Shown here: positions 1 through 4,722 of the stretch, piece after piece
Numbering within the stretch: position 1 is the first letter of the stretch
How the letters are laid out: the number at the start of each line of letters is the position of its first letter
From: Spirochaetota bacterium
GTDB taxonomy: Bacteria; Spirochaetota; GWE2-31-10; MWDO01
DNA length: 5,053 nt
Assembly: GCA_017998755.1 (NCBI GenBank)
Contig: JAGOCL010000225.1
Location: forward strand, 1 to 5,053
Reading direction: 5' to 3'
Notes under the pieces: model-generated
Databases searched by the model: none
The model's input: the letters and a program-made list of their open reading frames with translations, nothing else
What the model was told of the DNA's origin: nothing
Position numbers and translations under genes: made by a program

Positions 1-726
1 GCTATCGAAATGGTCGACGGTTGGATATCCAAAATGGGGGATGAAAAAATTTATAAAAGCGTAATATTATCGGGAATCGCCAATCTTCCCGAGAGAATTC
101 ATTTGTTGGAAGACGCTATTACTAACGTCGATATCGACAATATCAAATTTCACGCTCACCAGATAAAAGGATTTACCGGAAGCTACGGAATGGACGAGAT
201 ATATAAATTTGCTTTGGATATTTATAACGAGATTAATAACGGTTCCGGCGATATTGAGAAAATGAAAAAGGATATCGGCGAAATTAAAGAGATAATCTCG
301 ATAATTCCCGAGGAGTATTTTAAAGCGTCGCAAAAAATAGAAATACAGAAAACTTCGAAAGAGGGCGCTCGTATTTTAGTCGCCGAGGACAATCCTGAAA
401 ATCAACTATTAATAAGGGCTTTCTTTAAGTCGATAAACTTAAATTGCGATATAGCCGCAAACGGTCTCATCGCTTTGGAGGCGCTCAGGAAGAACAAATA
501 CGACATTCTGTTTCTAGATATGCAAATGCCGGTTATGGACGGACTTACGACTATAAAGAAGATACGGGACGACGAGAAATTAAAAAATACTTACGTCGTC
601 GCCCTAACTGCCGATACGATGAAAGGTTATAAAGAAAGAGTTTTGGCCGCGGGGCGCAACGATTTTTTATCAAAGCCGATAGATAAACAATTATTAATAG
701 AAAAAATTAATTCGATTTTTTATTGA
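1..726 (+). CDS. C-terminal part of a phosphorelay protein: HPt domain followed by a receiver domain (5' end outside window)
   Basis: The frame is open from base 1 (Ala-Ile-Glu before the Met at base 10), so the true start is probably upstream; no ribosome binding site can be judged there. Counting from that Met, residues about 8-100 form an HPt domain with the phosphorylatable His in AHQIKG (H50) and a following G-x-x-G turn. After a short linker, residues 120-238 form a complete CheY-like receiver: acidic pair E126/D127 in VAEDN, phosphoacceptor D170 in FLDMQMP, T200 in ALTA and K222 in SKP. This receiver is of the type found in hybrid sensor kinases, so the missing N-terminal part is probably a hybrid histidine kinase or another receiver (inference). 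Phosphate would pass between the HPt His and receiver Asp residues in a cytoplasmic multistep relay. The next gene, 53 bases downstream, is a two-receiver regulator and a likely partner. HPt and REC assignments are firm; the identity of the whole protein is not known. Confidence 0.9.
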   Translation, partial: AIEMVDGWISKMGDEKIYKSVILSGIANLPERIHLLEDAITNVDIDNIKFHAHQIKGFTGSYGMDEIYKFALDIYNEINNGSGDIEKMKKDIGEIKEIISIIPEEYFKASQKIEIQKTSKEGARILVAEDNPENQLLIRAFFKSINLNCDIAANGLIALEALRKNKYDILFLDMQMPVMDGLTTIKKIRDDEKLKNTYVVALTADTMKGYKERVLAAGRNDFLSKPIDKQLLIEKINSIFY

Positions 727-751
727 TTTTTTTAATCGTATCAATTAGAAT
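723..751 (+). promoter_or_regulatory. Candidate sigma-70 promoter for the two-receiver regulator
   Basis: TTGATT at 723-728 (4 of 6 to the -35 consensus) and TAGAAT at 746-751 (5 of 6 to the -10) are separated by 17 bases. A start point near 758 would give a leader of about 20 bases containing the AAAAGGA ribosome binding site at 766-772. The -35 overlaps the stop codon of the preceding gene. No terminator is visible in the 53-base gap, so read-through from upstream is equally possible. AT-rich sequence makes chance matches common. Confidence 0.35.
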
Positions 752-779
752 TAATTTAGGGTAATAAAAGGATACGAAT

Positions 780-2003
780 ATGGTAAAAGATAAAATATTA
801 ATTGCCGACGGTTCCGAATTAATAAAGAATTTCCTCAAAGAAAAACTTGAATCTTATAATTTTGAAGTTATTGTGGCAAAAGAAGCGCTTGATCTTTTAA
901 TTAAGATGAAGAATTATAGACCGGACATAACGATTATAGACTATCCTATCGTTCTAAATACCGACGTAGATTTTTTTGATGAAAAGAATAATTATAAAAC
1001 TACTCAAAATATACCCGTTATTATGCTTGGTAGAAATATTGAAGCGGATAAAACTTCCGGGACTTCAAAATATAAAATATATAAATTGTTGTCGAAGCCT
1101 ATTAAAATCGAGATTTTACTTAAGACTATCGAGGAGATACTAAAAAAGGATTTGAATATCGACGATACCGAATGCATTATCGATATACATTTGAACGACG
1201 ACATACTTTTTATCGAAGTCGCCGAAGGATTAAATAGAGAAAAGATCGATTCGTTGAAATATAAAATATTGGAAATCAAAGAGCTTTACGGGATTGATAA
1301 TCCCAAGATTCTTATCATGCTAATCGACATGAATCTCAAAAATGTAGAAGAAAATAAATTAATTAACTTTATTAATTCCATTACAAAATACGGGAATTCT
1401 AGAATTGACGCTATAAAGATCCTTACTTCAAATACCGAAATATACGATATTTTAAAAAAATATGATAAATATAGTTCGATCGAGGTAACCAACGATATCT
1501 CAGTCGCTATGGATAGTTTATCCGATATAAATATCGGCGAACTTCTAAATAGAGGTTTCAGATATAAAGAGGAGCAGATCAAACTGTCGTATTCAGACAA
1601 AACTTTAACCGAAAACTCGGAATTTAAAAGAAAGAAGTTTAAAATATTTGTTACGGACGACGACTCCGACGTACTGCTCTTGGTTAAATCAATATTAACG
1701 GCGAGTTTTTCATGGGAAGTAGTTCTATTCAATAACGCTCGCGACATGATAGATAGTCTTAGCTCGGCAAAACCCGATTTGTTGTTTCTTGATCTGATGA
1801 TGCCGAAAATGAGCGGATTGGAGACTTTGGAGTATTTTAAACAGAATAATATTAAAATACCGGTTATCGTTTTTTCCGCTCTTTCCCAAAAAGAAACCGT
1901 TCAGAAAACCCTATCTTACGGAGTAAAAAGTTATATAGTGAAGCCGATATCCCCCCAAATAATTATTAATAAAGCTATTGAGGTCTTAAAACTGAATTTC
2001 TGA
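780..2003 (+). CDS. Two-receiver response regulator with a STAS-like middle domain (REC-STAS-like-REC)
   Basis: This 407-residue cytoplasmic protein has no recognisable DNA-binding, GGDEF, EAL or kinase domain. Residues about 3-125 form a receiver that looks degenerate: D54 (IIDYP) and K106 (SKP) are present, but the usual acidic pair is A9-D10 and the conserved Thr/Ser is replaced by G84 (IMLGRN). Residues about 130-250 have the strand/helix rhythm of a STAS domain (anti-sigma-antagonist fold): an IDIHLNDDILFIEVAEGL start, a hydrophobic ILIMLIDM strand, then AIKILTSNTEIYDIL and a closing IEVTNDISVAMDSL. The DSSG-type phosphoserine loop of RsbV/SpoIIAA is not visible. Residues 287-405 form an intact receiver with D293/D294, phosphoacceptor D338 (FLDLMMP), S366 and K388 (VKP). 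The start is set by AAAAGGA at 766-772, about 8 bases before the ATG. It probably receives phosphate from the upstream HPt-bearing protein and acts by protein binding (inference). The receivers are certain; the STAS assignment is by eye. Confidence 0.85.
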   Translation: MVKDKILIADGSELIKNFLKEKLESYNFEVIVAKEALDLLIKMKNYRPDITIIDYPIVLNTDVDFFDEKNNYKTTQNIPVIMLGRNIEADKTSGTSKYKIYKLLSKPIKIEILLKTIEEILKKDLNIDDTECIIDIHLNDDILFIEVAEGLNREKIDSLKYKILEIKELYGIDNPKILIMLIDMNLKNVEENKLINFINSITKYGNSRIDAIKILTSNTEIYDILKKYDKYSSIEVTNDISVAMDSLSDINIGELLNRGFRYKEEQIKLSYSDKTLTENSEFKRKKFKIFVTDDDSDVLLLVKSILTASFSWEVVLFNNARDMIDSLSSAKPDLLFLDLMMPKMSGLETLEYFKQNNIKIPVIVFSALSQKETVQKTLSYGVKSYIVKPISPQIIINKAIEVLKLNF

Positions 2004-2016
2004 TAAAATTATATCA
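2001..2016. repeat. Short AT-rich inverted repeat holding both convergent stop codons
   Basis: TGATA at 2001-2005 and TATCA at 2012-2016 form a 5-bp stem with a 6-base loop. The left arm begins with the TGA stop of the regulator, and the right arm is the complement of the TGA stop of the minus-strand gene. Only 10 bases separate the two stops. The arms lack G/C strength and the T run lies upstream rather than downstream on either strand, so this is not a canonical intrinsic terminator. It may be chance. Confidence 0.3.
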
Positions 2017-3774
2017 AAAAACGCTGTAAAAGTTATCCTTAACGTCAATTTTAAATCTTTTTATCTTTTTAGTCGTCGTTCGCTCGAAATCTTCGTCGAT
2101 TATATAAAAATACTTGATTTTCTTGTATGAAGCGAGTTTTTTGTTATTTTCAATTATTTCTTTCTTTAGATCTTCGATAAATGGCGTCTTGTCGGCTTTC
2201 AATTCCTCTTCGGTTTTGCCTTTTGTTTCTTTCAAATATTCGTAGTTAGGATAAATAATCGCCGAAATAGCTTCTTCCGGCCCCCCTTCGTCGTAACTCT
2301 TGACTACGATACCGCCGATAGTTTTTGATTCGAGATACAAGAATTCTATCTCTTCGGGATAGATGTTTTTACCGTTATTTGTAACGATAACGTTCTTTTT
2401 TCGTCCGGTAATATAGAGGAAGTTATTTTTATCAACGTAGCCCCAATCGCCTGTGAGGAAATATCCGTCCATGAAAGTTTCGTTAGTTAACTCCGGCTCT
2501 TCATAGTAACCGAGCATCACGTTGTCCCCTTTAACCGCTATTTCGCCGATGCCTTCGGCGTTTCTGTCGATTATTACTATATCGAGTCCCGGCGAAGGCA
2601 TACCGGCCGAAGTAAATTTGTAGTATTTATCTCTATTTACGGCAAGGAGCGGCGAACACTCCGTTATACCGTATCCCTGTACTGTTAAAACGCCCAGTTT
2701 GGTAAAGAATTTGCCTACGTCTTTTTTTAGCGCGGCGCCGCCGGATATAAAACATCTCAAGTTTCCGCCGAACTTATCGTGGAACGCCTTAAACATTTTT
2801 CGTCTGAACTCTTTTTTATGAAAAACTTTTTCGGCAATCGTACAAATTATATGCGCCGTATTTAGGACTACAGCTCCTTTTACGCCTTTAAAAGCAAGCT
2901 CTTTGATTTTTTTATAGAAGGATTCGAATATAAGCGGAACGCCCAATAACATAGTCGCTTTCGCCTCTTTCAAGTTATCGGCGATAGTTCTCAGCGATTT
3001 AGCGTAAGCGATAGTCGAGCCGATGTATACCTGACACAGAAAGCCGCATGTGCATTCGTAAGCGTGGTGCAAAGGTAAAAATGAAAGAAATACGTCGTTA
3101 TGGCTGATCTTATGAAGTTGTAACATCTGATAAATATTTGATACGATATTAAATTGCGAGAGCATGACCCCCTTAGGTCTGCCCGTAGTGCCGGAAGTAA
3201 ATATAATGGAAGTTACCTCTTTGTTGTTTATCTTGACTTTATCGTACAAACCGTTTGCGGCGCCGTAATATTTCTTGCCTTTCTCAATTAATGAATCGAA
3301 GTTCTCGGGATATTGCGCAATATTCTCAAAAGGAATAAGAGTCTCAAGAGTTTCTACGGAAGATTTTATGGAAGCCATATCGTCGGCGAATTTATTATCG
3401 AAAATTATCGCTTTCAAACCCGATTTGACGACGATATTTTTGAGCTCGTTGACTTTGTTTTCTTTATCGAGCGGGATTATAACAAAATTGGAAGTAGTAA
3501 TCGCCAGATAACTAATCGCCCATTTTTGACAATTTTTCCCGATCAGACCGATTTTATCCCTCTGTTTAAAACCGGATTGTAGAAGTCCTTCCCCTAAATA
3601 TTTTACTCTTTCGGCAAATTCTTTATAAGTTATCCCTTTATAGACGTCGTCTTTATCTTTCTCAAGAAAACTGATCTTATTTGGAAATTCTTTCGCCGAA
3701 TCTTCGACGATTTCCCTGAAATCTGACTTCATAACGGTAGGGTATAACGGGTATTTATAATTAGTTACAATCAT
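2014..3774 (-). CDS. Long-chain fatty acid--CoA (or ACP) ligase, FAA1/FadD-type AMP-binding enzyme
   Basis: This enzyme would activate a fatty acid with ATP to an acyl-adenylate and transfer it to a thiol carrier, usually CoA, feeding phospholipid synthesis or fatty acid salvage. At 586 residues it has the normal length for the FAA1-type (COG1022) family. Motifs in order: P-loop FTSGTTGRPKG at 192-202; PLHHAYECTC at 234-243; SGGAAL at 344-349; QGYGITECSP at 366-375; TGDWGYVD at 441-448 with ATP-ribose-binding D443; TGRKKNVIVTNNGKN from 456 with R458; and a C-terminal TTTKKIKR whose K570 aligns with the catalytic lysine. No signal peptide or membrane segment is apparent. The ATG is preceded by a strong AAGGAG (complement of 3780-3785) at 5 bases' spacing, with a good candidate promoter further upstream. 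It is transcribed alone, convergent with the regulator and divergent from the toxin-antitoxin pair. The sequence does not decide between CoA and acyl carrier protein as acceptor, nor chain length. Confidence 0.92.
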   Translation of the reverse strand: MIVTNYKYPLYPTVMKSDFREIVEDSAKEFPNKISFLEKDKDDVYKGITYKEFAERVKYLGEGLLQSGFKQRDKIGLIGKNCQKWAISYLAITTSNFVIIPLDKENKVNELKNIVVKSGLKAIIFDNKFADDMASIKSSVETLETLIPFENIAQYPENFDSLIEKGKKYYGAANGLYDKVKINNKEVTSIIFTSGTTGRPKGVMLSQFNIVSNIYQMLQLHKISHNDVFLSFLPLHHAYECTCGFLCQVYIGSTIAYAKSLRTIADNLKEAKATMLLGVPLIFESFYKKIKELAFKGVKGAVVLNTAHIICTIAEKVFHKKEFRRKMFKAFHDKFGGNLRCFISGGAALKKDVGKFFTKLGVLTVQGYGITECSPLLAVNRDKYYKFTSAGMPSPGLDIVIIDRNAEGIGEIAVKGDNVMLGYYEEPELTNETFMDGYFLTGDWGYVDKNNFLYITGRKKNVIVTNNGKNIYPEEIEFLYLESKTIGGIVVKSYDEGGPEEAISAIIYPNYEYLKETKGKTEEELKADKTPFIEDLKKEIIENNKKLASYKKIKYFYIIDEDFERTTTKKIKRFKIDVKDNFYSVF

Positions 3775-3819
3775 GTTTTCTCCTTAAGAAATGATTAAAA
3801 ATAGCAATCTTTGATTAAT

Positions 3820-3857
3820 ATCATAAGTAATCTATTCGTAAATGTCTAGTTTTTTTT
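3820..3857 (-). promoter_or_regulatory. Candidate sigma-70 promoter of the acyl-CoA ligase, with an upstream A-tract
   Basis: Read on the minus strand, TAGACA (3843-3848, 5 of 6 to TTGACA) and TATGAT (3820-3825, 5 of 6 to TATAAT) are separated by exactly 17 bases. A run of eight A residues (3850-3857) lies one base upstream of the -35 and resembles an UP element. A start point near 3813 would give a leader of about 39 bases containing the AAGGAG ribosome binding site. This is the best-formed promoter in the window, identified by eye. Confidence 0.6.
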
Positions 3858-3887
3858 GAAATTTTTAGTTATTCAGATAAATAAAAA

Positions 3888-3906
3888 TTTGATAATATTT
3901 ATCAAA
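3888..3906. promoter_or_regulatory. Fur-box-like inverted repeat in the divergent intergenic region
   Basis: TTTGATAATATTTATCAAA is a perfect inverted repeat with 8-base arms and a 3-base centre. Its 15-base core at 3890-3904, TGATAATATTTATCA, matches the Bacillus-type 7-1-7 Fur box TGATAATNATTATCA at 13 of 14 specified positions. A further TGATAA lies at 3911-3916, 21 bases (two helical turns) after the first, and AGATAA at 3875-3880. The centre sits about 84 bases upstream of the predicted ligase start point and about 97 upstream of the toxin-antitoxin one, so it does not overlap either predicted promoter. A metal-dependent Fur-family operator is an inference; other regulators or chance remain possible. 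Confidence 0.4.
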
Positions 3907-3958
3907 AACCTGATAAGGTCTGTTAAATTATTTGGGGGCTATTTTTAGATTAATTGGC

Positions 3959-3987
3959 TTGATTGTTTAATATAAATTGTTTATATT
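3959..3987 (+). promoter_or_regulatory. Candidate sigma-70 promoter of the toxin-antitoxin operon
   Basis: TTGATT at 3959-3964 (4 of 6) and TATATT at 3982-3987 (5 of 6) are separated by 17 bases. A start point near 3994 would give a leader of about 27 bases that includes the AAGAGGA ribosome binding site at 4010-4016. The -35 hexamer is identical to that of the candidate promoter at 723. The region is very AT-rich, so other pairings are possible. Confidence 0.45.
3969..3987. promoter_or_regulatory. Inverted repeat over the -10 of the toxin-antitoxin promoter, candidate autoregulatory operator
   Basis: AATATAAATTGTTTATATT is a perfect inverted repeat with 8-base arms (3969-3976 and 3980-3987) and a 3-base centre. 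The right arm covers the predicted -10 hexamer. Type II toxin-antitoxin operons are commonly repressed by the antitoxin or the complex binding such a palindrome. That this antitoxin binds DNA is not evident from its sequence, so the role is inferred from position. Confidence 0.4.
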
Positions 3988-4020
3988 TAAAATAATGAAA
4001 TAATTTCCTAAGAGGATTAA

Positions 4021-4248
4021 ATGAAAACTTCGGTATTGTATGATGAGATATTATCTCTTCCGATAAATGAAAAACTAGAATTGATAAATAAATTGTTAGA
4101 AAATATCAATCCTGTGAAAAAGCAAAAAAATAGAGAATTGTGGAAGGATGAAATTGATAAAAGGATAAAAGATATTGAAGAGTCGAAGGTGTCTTTTATA
4201 TCTGAATCAGAGTTGGATCATAGGGTTAAAGAAAAAAACAAATCATGA
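4021..4248 (+). CDS. Type II antitoxin, addiction module component (TIGR02574-like)
   Basis: This 75-residue, charged, helical protein has the pattern of the TIGR02574 family of addiction module components. Near the N-terminus is the hallmark helix LSLPINEKLELI (11-22), followed by LLENI. The middle stretch ELWKDEIDKRIKDIEESK (39-56) is typical of the family, and the C-terminal part ESELDHRVKEK (62-72) corresponds to the usual W/S-x-E-E-L/V-x-x-R segment. It would neutralise the toxin encoded immediately downstream by direct binding. The start is supported by AAGAGGA at 4010-4016, 4 bases before the ATG. Its stop overlaps the toxin start (ATGA at 4245-4248), indicating translational coupling. 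G+C by hand count is 63 of 228 bases, well below the flanking chromosomal genes. No helix-turn-helix or ribbon-helix-helix is obvious. Confidence 0.85.
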   Translation: MKTSVLYDEILSLPINEKLELINKLLENINPVKKQKNRELWKDEIDKRIKDIEESKVSFISESELDHRVKEKNKS

Positions 4249-4535
4249 ATCTTGTTTATCATCCGGAAGCTGTTAATGAAATAGAATCGTCGATCGACTA
4301 TTATAACGAATTACAAGACGGATTGGGATTTAAGTTTTATTATGAATTACTGAGGTCAATTGATTTGATAAAAGAATATCCAAAAACTTGGCCAATTTAT
4401 TACAAAAAAACAAGAAGAATTTTAGTAAATAATTTTCCCTATGCTCTAATTTATTTAGTTACAGAAAATAAAATTGTAATTTTGGCGGCGATGAATTGTT
4501 ATAGAAAACCCGGTTATTGGAAAAAGAGATTATAG
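4245..4535 (+). CDS. RelE/ParE superfamily toxin
   Basis: This 96-residue protein follows the RelE/ParE pattern closely. It opens with a strand and YHPEAVNEIESSIDYY (5-20), then GLGFKFYYELLRSIDLIKEYP (26-46), a basic KKTRRILVNNFPYALIYLV run (54-72), a strand ENKIVILAAM (74-83), and the C-terminal family signature RKPGYWKKR (87-95). Members act in the cytoplasm as ribosome-dependent mRNA endonucleases (RelE type) or gyrase inhibitors (ParE type); the sequence alone does not say which. No good ribosome binding site precedes it. The ATG lies inside the antitoxin stop (ATGA), so translation should be coupled to the antitoxin, keeping toxin below antitoxin. The gene is intact, so the module is likely functional. 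G+C is about 28% (82 of 291 by hand count), matching the antitoxin and unlike the next gene. Confidence 0.9.
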   Translation: MNLVYHPEAVNEIESSIDYYNELQDGLGFKFYYELLRSIDLIKEYPKTWPIYYKKTRRILVNNFPYALIYLVTENKIVILAAMNCYRKPGYWKKRL

Positions 4536-4571
4536 TAAATTTGATATAGGTTTTTAGTAACAAGCATATTG

Positions 4572-4594
4572 AAAATGACGCAAATGCGTCTTTT
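4572..4594 (+). terminator. Short intrinsic terminator after the toxin gene
   Basis: GACGC (4577-4581) and GCGTC (4586-4590) form a 5-bp G/C-rich stem with a 4-base loop, directly followed by TTTT (4591-4594). AAAA at 4572-4575 upstream could lengthen the stem by pairing with the T run across one unpaired T (4576). It lies about 40 bases after the toxin stop. The stem and T run are short, so termination may be partial; the near-symmetric A and T flanks could also serve the other strand. Confidence 0.55.
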
Positions 4595-4612
4595 AAAAAT
4601 CCCAACAGATCT

Positions 4613-4630
4613 TTTCTAAAATTTTAGAAA
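4613..4630. repeat. Perfect 18-base palindrome upstream of the LdpA-like gene
   Basis: TTTCTAAAATTTTAGAAA is perfectly self-complementary with no spacer. It lies between the toxin terminator and the candidate promoters of the LdpA-like gene, just upstream of a possible -35 at 4635. The zero spacer makes an RNA hairpin poor, so a protein-binding site is more plausible than a terminator. I do not recognise it as a known operator. Confidence 0.45.
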
Positions 4631-4634
4631 TTCG

Positions 4635-4664
4635 TTAATATTTCATAATTGTTTTAACTATAAA
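4635..4664 (+). promoter_or_regulatory. Weak candidate promoter for the LdpA-like gene
   Basis: TTAATA at 4635-4640 (4 of 6) and TATAAA at 4659-4664 (5 of 6) are 18 bases apart and would give a leader of about 50 bases. A competing possibility is GATAAT at 4712-4717 (5 of 6), 17 bases after a poor TTAATT at 4689-4694, which would start transcription at or next to the ATG. The sequence does not settle which, if either, is used. Confidence 0.25.
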
Positions 4665-4722
4665 ATACTTATTATGTTTTTATACGAATTAATTTTTAAA
4701 TAGCGAGCGCCGATAATATTGT

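Noticed and set aside
67..333. An 88-codon minus-strand open frame opposite the HPt domain.
   Set aside because: The plus strand carries the conserved HPt site here; the antisense product shows no recognisable motif.
444..632. A 62-codon plus-strand open frame within the first receiver domain.
   Set aside because: It is an out-of-frame shadow of the receiver coding sequence, rich in Arg/Tyr and without family features.
722..745. ATTGAT...ATCAAT inverted repeat after the first gene as a terminator.
   Set aside because: The stem is AT-only apart from one pair, the loop is 12 bases and no T run follows; the T run lies in the loop.
1004..1279. A 91-codon minus-strand open frame inside the same gene.
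   Set aside because: Same reasons: full antisense overlap with a well-supported gene and Ser/Ile-rich composition without motifs.
1286..1747. A 153-codon open frame on the minus strand inside the two-receiver regulator.
   Set aside because: It lies entirely opposite a gene with clear receiver motifs and encodes a low-complexity Ser/Ile/Leu-rich protein typical of antisense frames in AT-rich genes.
3275..3582. Two plus-strand open frames (78 and 89 codons) opposite the ligase N-terminal region.
   Set aside because: They overlap each other in different frames and lie opposite conserved coding sequence of the AMP-binding enzyme, without motifs of their own.
3888..3906. Reading the intergenic inverted repeat as an FNR/CRP-type site (TTGAT-N4-ATCAA).
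   Set aside because: The half-sites are separated by 7 bases rather than 4, while the 7-1-7 Fur spacing fits.
3861..4558. Repeated TTTTTAG strings (3863-3869, 3943-3949, 4551-4557) around the toxin-antitoxin pair as possible target-site duplications.
   Set aside because: They are short, T-rich, occur more than twice and do not sit at consistent cassette edges, so they are at chance level.
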